16,945 bases of DNA from an uncultured Planctomycetales bacterium. Its GTDB lineage: Bacteria > Planctomycetota > Planctomycetia > Isosphaerales > Isosphaeraceae. Made by a program: the position numbers and the translations under genes. The notes under the pieces were generated by a model that worked only from the letters and a program-made list of their open reading frames with translations, made no database searches and had not been told where the DNA came from. Of this stretch, positions 1 to 7,878 are shown piece by piece (the stretch's first letter is position 1; each line of letters opens with the position of its first letter). The DNA lies in the NCBI GenBank assembly GCA_937907525.1, contig CALCIB010000392.1, positions 1 through 16,945 of the forward strand. The letters are read 5' to 3'.

Positions 1-3000
1 TCGTCGTGTCGACGGCCAGGAACCCGGTCGAGTCCGCGCCGGGGTCGGGGTCGGTTCCGGGGTTCGGCGCCGCCTGATCGAAGAAGATTCCGCTGATGAC
101 GGCGTTGGGGACGCCGATCCGGGTGATCCGGAACTGGACCTTCCCCGTGACGTTCCACGACAGGTACAGGCCGCCGACGAAGTTCGAGACGTCCCGGGAG
201 TCGAGCGTCCAGCCGGTCGCCGGATCGATCAGCTCGATCCGCTGGGAACGGCCGTTCGCGTTCCAGTCCACCATGTACAGCGAGACCAGGTGGGTCTTGC
301 CGTCGGTCAGGTCCACGTCGATCGTGAACGGGGTGGCGACGTGCCACGCCGCCGCGCGCCGCGGCGAGTTGGCGGACCACGGCAGCGCCCGCGGGTCGGT
401 CGTGGTCGCCGCCCATTGAAAGACTTGCGCGCCGGAGACGGTCCAGTCGCCGTAAACGGGAGCCAGTCCGGCCACGTTCGGCAGGTACCGGCCGTCGTTG
501 CCGTAGGCGTTGATCCAGTTGCCCTTGGTGGTCGCGTCGGTTCCGACGAATCGGGCGTCCGCGACGGCCGCGACGGGGGCGGGGGCGGGGTTGGGCCTGG
601 GATCGTCGAGGAAGACGCCGTAAAGGGTCGCGAGGGTGTTCTGCAGCACCGAGGTGACGCGGAACAGCACGTGGCCGCTCAGGTTCCAGGAGAGGTACGC
701 GCTCTGGTTGAACCGGGACACCTGACGGGCGTCCAGGACGGCGCCCGTGTCCGCGTCGACGACCTCGACGCGCATGACGAGGGAGTCTCCAGTGCGGTCG
801 AGCACGTACAACGAGACCTGGTGGGCCTTGCCGTCGGCGAGGTCCACGTCCACGACCATGTCGTATCCGCTCCAGGCGCTCGCCGAGCGCTTCGTCCCGT
901 CCGGCGCGACCGGCGCGCGGTTTTCGCCGGGGTACCAATCCTGGCCCACCACCTGGCCGCCGGAGATCGTCACCGCGGCGTAGGACGGCAGGGCGGACGG
1001 CATGTTGGGCATCAGCCAGCCGGCGGACCCGTAGACGCCGGGCCAAGATCCGCGGGTGAGTTCGTCGGACCCGGCGTAGAGGCCGGCGACGGGGACGTCG
1101 TCGATGAACACGGCGCCGACGGCCGCGGACGCCCCGCCGGTCTTGACCACCCGGAAGAGGACGTTTCCGGAGACGTCCCAGGAGGCGTAGGTCCCCGCCT
1201 CGAAGAAGGAGAACGAGCGGGAGTCGATGACCGCCCCCGTCGCGGCGTCGATCACGTCGACGCGCTGGGCGCGATGAGCGAGGTCCCAATCCACCATGTA
1301 AAGGGTCACCCGGCGCGTCCGGCCGTCGGGGACGTTCGCGGCGATGGTGAACGAGTCGCCCGTCCAGCTCGAGGCGACCCTTCCGTCCGCCTGGGTCTGG
1401 ACCATCGCGCGCGGATCGACGCTGATGGGGGCCCAGACGGTGGTCGTCGCGCCCGAGACCGAGATCGAGGCGTCGGCGGGATAGAGGCCGGAATCGCCGG
1501 CCACGACCACGGCCGTCCGGCCGTAGACCCCCTTCCAATCCCCGGTCCCCTCCTGGGCGCCGCCATAGGAGGCGGACGCCTGGGCGGTCGGCGCGGCGAC
1601 GCGGATGGAGGCGGATCGCCGGGCCGAGCCGCCCGCCGCGTCGGTCGCGTCGACCGTGACGACGTAGTCGCCGTCGCCGACCGGGGCGAAGACGAACGTG
1701 GGGCTCGTCAGGGTCGTGACCGTCGCGCCGTCCTTCGTCACCGTCCAGGTCAAGGCCGGGGCGGTCCCGGTCGCGGATCGGGCGTCGACCAGTCGGGCCT
1801 GGGCCCAATCGGCGGGGGCCGGGAGGGTCGACCCGGCGGGGGCGGTCGCCACGAGGGAGAGGCTGGAGACGCCGGAGACGTCCACCGAGATCGGCAGGCC
1901 GGTCCCCGCGGCCATCGCCGGCGAGACGTACAGCGTCCGGCCGTCGCCCACCACGCTGAAGACCGCCTGGCCCATGCCGGCGGCGGCCCGGTCGTCCACG
2001 CCGACGACCGCCGAGAAGGTCGTGTACGCCCCCCCCAGGGGGATCGTCACGGTCGAGTCGTTCGACGTCCCCAGCCCCTTGGCGTAGGAAACGCCGCCGA
2101 GGCTGATCGAGCCCGCGCCGGACCCCGCGTCGTAAACCCCGTTCTTCACGAACGGGCCGCCGGCGATCGCCGCGACGTCGGCCGCGTCCTTCTCGGGGAA
2201 CGTCTGAAAGACGGTCGGCGTCGTCGCGGTCGTCGTCGTCGGCGCGAACCGGGTGGCGACGTCGGCGGCCTGGGCGGCGGTCAACGACGCCGGGTCCACG
2301 TTCGACCGCCAAAGCGCGAGATCCCGGGCGTCGACCCGGCCGTCGTGGTTGAAGTCCCCCTGATTCCACCAGACCCCGTCGCGGTCCATGTTCGCGGCGA
2401 TGATCTGGAAGTCGGCGTAGTCGACCGCGCCGTCGCCGTCGGCGTCGCCCGGCGCGAGGATCGTGCTCATCACGGCGTCCCAACGCGGGCTGCCGGTCGT
2501 CGCGGAGAGGGGCCTCAAGCCCCAGAAGCCGACGGAGTCGAACGCGGTGAAGTACGAGATGAAGTCCCCGCCGGCCGCCGTCCAGGCCGCGGCGTACTTG
2601 CGGTAAAGATCGTACATCCTCGCGTCCGCGACCACGGCGGCCTTGGCGGTCGCGTCGCGCACGGAAGCCGGATGCACCCCCGACTCGTAGGCGCCCAGCG
2701 GCAGGCCGTAGGCCGCGGCGACCTGCGCGTTCTGCCGGATGCGGTCCGCCATCACGTCGATCTGGGAGTACATCGACGCGACCAGGGCGTTCACGTCGGT
2801 CGACCCCCTCAGCGAGTAGGCGACGTCCACGTAGGGGGCGATGGCGACCGCCTTGAAGATCGTCGCGGGATCGCCCATGACGCGGGCCACCGCGGCGAGC
2901 GCCTGGGACTGGTAGTTGGGGACGGCCGCCCAGCCCGCGAACACGGGGATCACCCGGTCGGAATCGGCCCCGAACTCGGCGCGGAACGCCTGGGAGACCC

Positions 3001-3934
3001 GCGCCGCCTGAAACCCCGTCTCCTCGGCCACCCGGTTCATGTCGCTCGTGGCCGTCACCCTGGGATCGGCCTTGGCCATGGCCAGGACCTGGCCGTAAGC
3101 CTTGAAGACGGTGTTCCACGTCTCGTTGCTGTACTCGACGTAGACCTTCAGCCCGGCATCGAGATCGCGATGGACGAGCGCCGCCAGGTTCCGGAGGTAG
3201 GCGTCGTCGGCCAGGGCCGGCACCGTCAGCCAGAGGTCGTTTCCGGTCTCGTTGGCCAGTTCGATCATCTCCTCGTAGGAGGGCCTTACGATGCCGTCGC
3301 CGCTGATCGCGTCGGTCGCCGCCCGCTGGGACCACTGGGAGACCGTCGAATAGTTCGTGTCGGACCAGACCAGGAGGCGGAGGAAGTCGAACGACCGTAG
3401 CGAGGCGACGTACTCGCTCGTGTACAGCGGCCCTCCCTCGGAGTAGCCGGGCGCCCAGATGTGGAGGTCGGACATCGGGTTGGAGGCGTCGGTCGAGGCG
3501 ACCGTCAAGTAGAGCGAGCGATTCGCCGCGGCGGCCCCCACGCCCCCGCCCACCTGGATGACGCCGCGGGTGATCCCGTCGGCGCCGGTCGTCATCGGCC
3601 CGGTCAGGGCGCCGACCCCCGAGAAGACGACCGTCGCGTCCCCCTTGTAACTCACCTGGTACAGGCCGTCGGGATAGTTCGCCAGGGACGCGAACGCCGT
3701 CGCCGGGGCCAACGCGTAGCCCGCGGGGTTCCTGGGGACCGTCGCGTCCCGCCTCCAGGCGCCGTTCGTGACCCGGCCCCAGCCGTCCATGATCTGGCCG
3801 ACGTCGGCGAAGACCAGGTCGGGGACCGTCGTGTTCATCGTCGGCGGTTCGGTCCCGACCGCGCTGAGAAGCGTTCGGGCTTCCATGTGATCGAACGCCG
3901 GCTTCAAGCCGGCGGCGCGCCTGCGTGCCTTCAT
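1..3934 (-). CDS. Secreted multidomain glycoside-hydrolase-like protein, C-terminus missing at window edge
   Basis: An open frame of 1311 codons runs from the ATG at 3934 off the left edge; I translated it by hand and saw no stop. The N-terminus is basic and carries MEARTLLSA at about residues 17-25, a variant of the planctomycete LEPR-XLL motif of giant secreted proteins. Residues about 120-490 resemble a TIM-barrel hydrolase: EYSNETWN places an Asn-Glu pair at 270-271 and AYESG places Glu417, the pattern expected for acid/base and nucleophile in clan GH-A. Next come a dockerin-like pair of calcium loops (GDADGDGAVD and GDFNHDGRVD, about 494-545), an NPCBM-like domain (about 573-693), an Ig/PKD-like domain (about 694-778) and three related modules to the edge. 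It probably acts outside the cytoplasm on a polysaccharide; the substrate is unknown. The start is supported by the motif, not by a clear ribosome site. The gene is divergent from the sigma factor gene. Confidence 0.8.
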   Translation of the reverse strand, partial: MKARRRAAGLKPAFDHMEARTLLSAVGTEPPTMNTTVPDLVFADVGQIMDGWGRVTNGAWRRDATVPRNPAGYALAPATAFASLANYPDGLYQVSYKGDATVVFSGVGALTGPMTTGADGITRGVIQVGGGVGAAAANRSLYLTVASTDASNPMSDLHIWAPGYSEGGPLYTSEYVASLRSFDFLRLLVWSDTNYSTVSQWSQRAATDAISGDGIVRPSYEEMIELANETGNDLWLTVPALADDAYLRNLAALVHRDLDAGLKVYVEYSNETWNTVFKAYGQVLAMAKADPRVTATSDMNRVAEETGFQAARVSQAFRAEFGADSDRVIPVFAGWAAVPNYQSQALAAVARVMGDPATIFKAVAIAPYVDVAYSLRGSTDVNALVASMYSQIDVMADRIRQNAQVAAAYGLPLGAYESGVHPASVRDATAKAAVVADARMYDLYRKYAAAWTAAGGDFISYFTAFDSVGFWGLRPLSATTGSPRWDAVMSTILAPGDADGDGAVDYADFQIIAANMDRDGVWWNQGDFNHDGRVDARDLALWRSNVDPASLTAAQAADVATRFAPTTTTATTPTVFQTFPEKDAADVAAIAGGPFVKNGVYDAGSGAGSISLGGVSYAKGLGTSNDSTVTIPLGGAYTTFSAVVGVDDRAAAGMGQAVFSVVGDGRTLYVSPAMAAGTGLPISVDVSGVSSLSLVATAPAGSTLPAPADWAQARLVDARSATGTAPALTWTVTKDGATVTTLTSPTFVFAPVGDGDYVVTVDATDAAGGSARRSASIRVAAPTAQASASYGGAQEGTGDWKGVYGRTAVVVAGDSGLYPADASISVSGATTTVWAPISVDPRAMVQTQADGRVASSWTGDSFTIAANVPDGRTRRVTLYMVDWDLAHRAQRVDVIDAATGAVIDSRSFSFFEAGTYASWDVSGNVLFRVVKTGGASAAVGAVFIDDVPVAGLYAGSDELTRGSWPGVYGSAGWLMPNMPSALPSYAAVTISGGQVVGQDWYPGENRAPVAPDGTKRSASAWSGYDMVVDVDLADGKAHQVSLYVLDRTGDSLVMRVEVVDADTGAVLDARQVSRFNQSAYLSWNLSGHVLFRVTSVLQNTLATLYGVFLDDPRPNPAPAPVAAVADARFVGTDATTKGNWINAYGNDGRYLPNVAGLAPVYGDWTVSGAQVFQWAATTTDPRALPWSANSPRRAAAWHVATPFTIDVDLTDGKTHLVSLYMVDWNANGRSQRIELIDPATGWTLDSRDVSNFVGGLYLSWNVTGKVQFRITRIGVPNAVISGIFFDQAAPNPGTDPDPGADSTGFLAVDTT
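70..1580 (-). repeat. Three tandem ~165-residue protein modules (fourth begins at edge)
   Basis: Within the secreted protein, three consecutive units of about 490 bases encode related modules at about residues 785-945, 951-1112 and 1126-1290. Each has the same order of landmarks: a G-W/N-W-x-x-x-YG opening, a segment such as FTIDVDLTDGKTHLVSLYM, a VDW or LDR turn, a QRVDV/QRIEL strand, D-x-x-TG-x-x-x-D-x-R, and a Y-x-SW-x-x-(S/T)G segment leading to FRV or FRI and ending in FxDD or FFDQ. A fourth copy starts at the window edge (FLAVDTT). The pattern looks like a beta-sandwich adhesion or carbohydrate-binding module. I have seen similar modules in planctomycete surface proteins but cannot assign a family name. 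Confidence 0.75.
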
Positions 3935-4406
3935 GGAGGAAATCTCGCGTCGTCTCTTCGAGGGTGTGAAACGGCCCGTCGCGGGACGAGCCCGGGCCTT
4001 CGGCGGCGGGGTAGGTCGAACGGCGACCTGGACGCGCGGGCGTCGGCGCGCGGTCGGCGCGGGCCCGCGACGTATTGATATTTGCTGGGCAATAAGCTTG
4101 AGAACTGGTTAGAGTTCGCGAGTCTATCACCTCTGATCCTCATGACAAGGGCCGAGCGCGTTTTCTCGATCCGTGCCAGCATCGATCGACCGGCGCGTCC
4201 CTCGCGCCATCGCCCCCCGGTCGCATGCGGCCCGAGGGCTCGGCCGTCGCGCGCCGCCGCGGGCGGCTTCCCCTTCCGCGGCCGACGGACCATAATTCCG
4301 ATGGAGGGGGGGGCGCCGACGCGTCGACCGTCCCTCATCCCCCCCATGGGATCTTTTCGCGGGGCTCGGGGAACTTTCCTCGGCCCGGAGGCGTCGAACC
4401 TTTCAA
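3935..4406. other. Divergent intergenic region
   Basis: These 472 bases separate the secreted protein gene (leftward) from the sigma factor gene (rightward). No ORF here has protein-like content. Bases 4071-4145 are notably AT-richer than the surroundings and would be the natural place for the leftward promoter, but I could not fix a convincing -35/-10 pair there. A perfect 12-bp palindrome (CGCGGGCCCGCG) lies at 4058-4069; in DNA this GC-rich it may be chance. A candidate ECF-type promoter close to the sigma factor start is listed separately. Confidence 0.6.
4370..4396 (+). promoter_or_regulatory. Candidate ECF-type (autoregulatory) promoter
   Basis: GGAACTTT begins at 4370 and CGTCG lies at 4392-4396, with 17 bases between GGAAC and CGTC. 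This resembles the GGAAC...CGTC architecture of promoters read by ECF sigma factors, which often transcribe their own gene. Transcription would start only a few bases before the ATG at 4407, giving a nearly leaderless mRNA. The GGAGG at 4387-4391 would then act as spacer DNA rather than as a ribosome site. Confidence 0.4.
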
Positions 4407-5033
4407 ATGACCAGCGACCGCGACGATGCCAGCTTGGTTGAAGCCTGCCGCGCCGGGAGGACCGAGGCCTACGGCGAACTCGTCGCGCGCCACCAGGACC
4501 GCCTCTACCCCATGGTGCTGCGGCTGGTCGGCTCGCGCGAGGACGCCCTGGACGTGCTCCAGGACGCCTTCACGCGGGGGTTCGAGAAGCTGGATCAGTA
4601 TCGGGGGGGAAGCTCGTTCTACACCTGGATCTACCGGATCGCCGTCAACCAGGCCGTCAGCCGCCTGCGTCGCGGACGCCTCCGCCGGACGCTGCGGCTG
4701 CTGGACCTCCGCGGCGGACGACCGATCCACGACCCTCCCGACGAATCGCCGTCGAGCGTCCCGTCCCACGCGGCGGAGCGGGCCGAGCGGGAGGCGATGG
4801 TGGAGTCGGCCCTGGCGGCCCTGGAGCCCGACCATCGGGCGGTGGTGATCCTCAAGGACTTCGAGGGCCGACGCTACGAGGAGATCGGCGAGTTGCTGGG
4901 GATCCCGGTCGGGACGGTGCGGAGCCGGCTCCACCGCGCGCGCCAGCAACTCCGCCGCCTCCTCCTGCCGCTGGTCGCGGAGGGGCCGTCCGACGCGGCG
5001 GCCGTCACGGACGTGGAGGAAGCGTTCCCATAA
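4407..5033 (+). CDS. ECF-family RNA polymerase sigma factor
   Basis: A 208-residue alternative sigma factor that directs RNA polymerase to a small regulon in response to an envelope or other signal. Sigma region 2 spans about residues 23-89 (LVARHQDRLYPMVLRL, then ALDVLQDAFTRGFEKLDQY and FYTWIYRIAVNQAVSRLRR). A linker rich in Pro and Ser (about 105-125) precedes region 4 at about 134-187, where LEPDHRAVVILKDFEG is followed by the helix-turn-helix EEIGELLGIPVGTVRSRLHR. The length fits the family and there is no extra C-terminal domain. The ATG at 4407 is the only start that keeps all of region 2; GGAGG lies 15 bases upstream, rather far. The anti-sigma-like gene follows after 59 bases on the same strand, so the two are probably co-transcribed. 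Confidence 0.93.
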   Translation: MTSDRDDASLVEACRAGRTEAYGELVARHQDRLYPMVLRLVGSREDALDVLQDAFTRGFEKLDQYRGGSSFYTWIYRIAVNQAVSRLRRGRLRRTLRLLDLRGGRPIHDPPDESPSSVPSHAAERAEREAMVESALAALEPDHRAVVILKDFEGRRYEEIGELLGIPVGTVRSRLHRARQQLRRLLLPLVAEGPSDAAAVTDVEEAFP

Positions 5034-5092
5034 AAGGCGGAAACCCCCGGCGGCCCGCCGCGGCCGCCGTCTCGCACGACCCCTCGCCCCCC

Positions 5093-6034
5093 ATGGTGGA
5101 CATGACCGACGAACCGTCCCCCCCGAACCCGAACCTGGCCGACGACGAGCCGCCCCCGGATCGGCGAGCCGCCGCGACTTCCGACCCGGCGGCGCTCGCG
5201 GAGCTTCGGTCGCTGGCGGCCGTCCGCGACCTGGTGGCGGGCCTGTCCCGCCCCGCGGCGCCGGACCTTCGCGAGGCCGTGCTCGGGCGGATCGCGGCGC
5301 GGCGCCGACGTCGGCCGCGGACCCGCGCGGCGGTCGCCGCGACGCTCCTGGCCGGTTGCCTGGCCGCCTTCGCGGTCGGCCGCGGCCGCGCGCCGCGGCC
5401 CGTCGCCGCGCCGCCCCCGTCGCCCGCGACGGTCGTCGCGGCGGTCGCTCCCGCCGCCCCGGCCGTCGTCGAGCCGGCCGCGCCGACGCCCACCCGCGCC
5501 CCGGTCGTCGCGCGGAGGTTCGTCGGGCCGCCGGACGAGCGGCCGGCGCTCGTCCGCCGCCTGATGGAGCGGGCCGGGCCCGTCCACGTCTTCCTGGCGG
5601 CCGACTCGCGGACGATCGACGCCGCCGGGGCGGCCGCCCTGGTCCGGCTCTCGTCGCGCCGCGACTTCCACAGGTTCGACCTCCCCGCCGAGGACGACCG
5701 GCCCGCCGCGGCGGTCTTCGTCGCCGTTCTCGACCCCGCCGAACTGCGGACCCTGCGGATGCGGCTGGCCGACGCCCTGCCCGGCGGCGTCCGGGAACGG
5801 GAGGCCGATCCGCTCCTTCTGGCCGACCTGGCGCGGGCGGAGACGGCGACGACCCTGCGCGGCGCCCCCGCGGCCGAACTCCTCGTGCCCCGCCGCGAGC
5901 TGGCGATCCGAAGCCCCGTCCTCGACGCGCCGCCGGAGGCCGAGCCGGCTCCCGCCCCTCCGGACGTCCCCGCCCCCGCCGAGGCCGCCGACGACCCCGC
6001 GACGGTGCTCGTCTGGATCCCCGACGGCGACTGA
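5093..6034 (+). CDS. Putative membrane-anchored anti-sigma factor
   Basis: A 313-residue protein I cannot assign to a named family, interpreted from layout and position. The N-terminal half before the membrane has an Ala/Leu-rich helical stretch (about residues 31-68) with PDLREAVLGRI followed by a run of Arg, as in cytoplasmic anti-sigma domains just ahead of their anchor. One TM segment is predicted at about 79-95. A low-complexity Pro/Ala tether (about 100-140) leads to an extracytoplasmic domain at about 145-275 and a Pro/Ala-rich tail ending VLVWIPDGD. There is no HxxxCxxC zinc motif, so it is not a ZAS-type anti-sigma factor. ATG 5093 or 5102 could be the start; neither has a strong ribosome site. 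Its place directly after the ECF gene is the main argument for its role. Confidence 0.65.
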   Translation: MVDMTDEPSPPNPNLADDEPPPDRRAAATSDPAALAELRSLAAVRDLVAGLSRPAAPDLREAVLGRIAARRRRRPRTRAAVAATLLAGCLAAFAVGRGRAPRPVAAPPPSPATVVAAVAPAAPAVVEPAAPTPTRAPVVARRFVGPPDERPALVRRLMERAGPVHVFLAADSRTIDAAGAAALVRLSSRRDFHRFDLPAEDDRPAAAVFVAVLDPAELRTLRMRLADALPGGVREREADPLLLADLARAETATTLRGAPAAELLVPRRELAIRSPVLDAPPEAEPAPAPPDVPAPAEAADDPATVLVWIPDGD

Positions 6035-6143
6035 GGCCGTCGCGGACTTCCACGCCGGGCCGGGACCGGTCATACTAGCCTCCCGCCCGTCGAGGGCGAG
6101 CCGAGAGGCCCCGGCTCCCGTCCCGCCCGGAGATCGCCGCGTC

Positions 6144-6896
6144 GTGTCCACCGTCCCCCAAACGCCGACGAACGCGCCGCCCCGGCTCGTCGTCTCGCTG
6201 GCGACCTACAACGAAGCCGAGAACCTCGAGCCCCTGGTCGCCGGCATCCGCGAGTTCGCCCCCGACGCCTCCGTCCTCGTCATCGACGACGCCTCCCCCG
6301 ACGGCACCGGCGCCGTCGCCGACCGCCTCGCCGCCACCGTCAAGGACGTCGCCGTCATCCACCGCCCCAGCAAGCTCGGCCTCGGCACCGCCACCCTGGA
6401 GGCGATGAACCACGCCATCGAAAACCGCTTCGACTACCTGCTCAACATGGACGCCGACTTCAGCCATCCCCCCCGGTTCATCCCCGCGCTCCTGGCCGGC
6501 ATGGCCGATCACGACGTGATGATCGGCTCCCGCTACGTCCCCGGCGGCGGCGTGGAGGGGGAGTTCAACCTCAAGCGCAAGTTCATGAGCACCGGCATCA
6601 ACCTCTACGCCCGGACCTTCCTGGGGCTCTCCACTCGCGACAACAGCGGCGCGTTCCGCTGCTATCGCGTCGCCAAGCTCGCCCGGATCGACTTCTCCAG
6701 GGTCCGCTCCCGCGGCTACTCGTTCCAGGAGGAAATCCTCTTCTGGTGCCGCCAGGTCGGTTGCCGCTTCGGCGAGACCCCGATCCTCTTCGAGAACCGC
6801 CGCGCGGGCGTCTCCAAGATCAACTCCCGCGAGGCCGTCGCCGCGCTCTGGATCATCTTCCGATTGGGACTGGGAAGGCTGCTCGGCCGCGTTTGA
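6144..6896 (+). CDS. Family 2 glycosyltransferase, polyprenol-phosphate mannose synthase-like
   Basis: A 250-residue GT-A glycosyltransferase resembling dolichol/polyprenol-phosphate mannose synthases, which move a sugar from a nucleotide donor to a polyprenol phosphate at the inner face of the membrane. Visible motifs: SLATYNEAENL near the N-terminus, VIDDASPDGTG (about 47-56), NMDADFSHPP with the metal-binding DAD at 103-105, GSRYVPGGG (about 128-136), NSGAFRCYR, the catalytic-loop QEE at 195-197 and ENRRAGVSK near the end. It stops after one weakly hydrophobic helix, so it lacks the C-terminal GtrA-type membrane domain of longer homologues. The start is GTG at 6144, with GGAG at 6130-6133 as ribosome site. 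The ABC ATPase gene follows after 28 bases. The donor sugar cannot be told from the sequence. Confidence 0.87.
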   Translation: MSTVPQTPTNAPPRLVVSLATYNEAENLEPLVAGIREFAPDASVLVIDDASPDGTGAVADRLAATVKDVAVIHRPSKLGLGTATLEAMNHAIENRFDYLLNMDADFSHPPRFIPALLAGMADHDVMIGSRYVPGGGVEGEFNLKRKFMSTGINLYARTFLGLSTRDNSGAFRCYRVAKLARIDFSRVRSRGYSFQEEILFWCRQVGCRFGETPILFENRRAGVSKINSREAVAALWIIFRLGLGRLLGRV

Positions 6897-6924
6897 ACGC
6901 GACCGACGCTCGGCGGGGGACGCG

Positions 6925-7875
6925 ATGATCGAGGTCAGTCGGCTTTCCAAGACGTACGGCGCCCTGAAGGCGCTGGACGACGTCTCCTTCGCGATGGGCC
7001 GCGGCGAGGTCGCCGGCCTCCTGGGCCCCAACGGCGCGGGCAAGACCACCACGATGCGGATCCTGACGACCTTCCTGGCCCCCTCCAGCGGCCGGGCGGT
7101 CCTCGACGGCCGCGACGTGATCGACCGGCCGCTGGAGGTCCGCCGCAAGGTCGGCTACCTGCCGGAGAACGTCCCGCTTTACCCCGAAACGCGGGTCGGC
7201 GAGTTCCTCCGCTTCCGCGCCAAGCTCAAGGACGTCCCCCGCGGCCGAAGGCGGCGGGCGATCGCCGAGGCCGTCTCCCGTTGCGGACTGGGGGACGTGG
7301 AGGACCGGACGATCGGCCGGCTGTCGCGCGGGTTCCGCCAGCGGGTCGGCCTGGCCGACGCCGTGCTGGCCGACCCGCCGATCCTGATCCTCGACGAGCC
7401 GACCGCCGGCATGGACCCGATCCAGGTCCGCGAGGTCCGGGCGTTGATCCGCGAGCTGGGCGAGCGTCACACCGTGCTGCTCTCCACGCACGTCCTGTCC
7501 GAGGTCGAGGCGGTCTGCTCGCGGGCCGTCATCATCGCCCGGGGGCGGATCGTCCTGGACGGCCGGCTGGAGGACTTCCAGGCCGCGGAGACGATCCGCG
7601 TCGAGGCCCGCGGCCCCGGCGAGGCGATCCGGCGCGCCCTCGCCGGGCTGCCGGGCGTCGCCGCGGCCCGGCTGGAAGGCGAGCGCGACGGCGTCGCCGC
7701 GCTCGACCTGACCCCCGCGGCCGCCGCCGACCCGCGCGAGGCCGTCTCGGCCCGGCTGGCCGCCGACGGCTGGCCGCTTCGGACCCTGGAACGCCGCCGC
7801 CCCTCCCTGGAGGAACGGTTCGTCGCCGCCGTCAACCGCGTCGACCTGGACGCCATGAGCCGGGAGGCGGGCTGA
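6925..7875 (+). CDS. ABC transporter ATP-binding protein, GldA-like
   Basis: A 316-residue nucleotide-binding subunit of an ABC-2 exporter. Walker A GPNGAGKT is at 34-41, YLPE at 79-82 (Pro-Glu where many ABC proteins have the Q-loop Gln, as is usual in GldA-like proteins), signature LSRGFRQR at 133-140, Walker B ILILDEPT at 153-160 and the switch His in STH at 189. A C-terminal extension of about 90 residues follows the ATPase core, typical of DUF4162-like tails in this subfamily. The permease gene starts 3 bases after its stop, so the two are translated together. The GldG-like and DUF4340 genes downstream show it is part of the Gld-like complex found widely in planctomycetes. In Bacteroidetes GldA is linked to gliding; that role is not implied here. 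Confidence 0.92.
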   Translation: MIEVSRLSKTYGALKALDDVSFAMGRGEVAGLLGPNGAGKTTTMRILTTFLAPSSGRAVLDGRDVIDRPLEVRRKVGYLPENVPLYPETRVGEFLRFRAKLKDVPRGRRRRAIAEAVSRCGLGDVEDRTIGRLSRGFRQRVGLADAVLADPPILILDEPTAGMDPIQVREVRALIRELGERHTVLLSTHVLSEVEAVCSRAVIIARGRIVLDGRLEDFQAAETIRVEARGPGEAIRRALAGLPGVAAARLEGERDGVAALDLTPAAAADPREAVSARLAADGWPLRTLERRRPSLEERFVAAVNRVDLDAMSREAG

Positions 7876-7878
7876 CCC

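Noticed and set aside
290..3400. Long plus-strand open frame of about 1000 codons
   Set aside because: It is the shadow of the minus-strand secreted protein. Its translation is dominated by Arg, Gly, Asp and Val with no domain pattern, while the minus strand shows LEPR-XLL, dockerin and repeated modules.
6067..6076. CATACT just upstream of the glycosyltransferase as a -10 box
   Set aside because: Four of six matches and no -35 at a suitable distance; too weak to list.
4335..6151. Minus-strand frames over the sigma and anti-sigma genes
   Set aside because: Arg/Pro/Ala-rich shadow translations of GC-rich codons; the ECF sigma factor on the plus strand is unmistakable.
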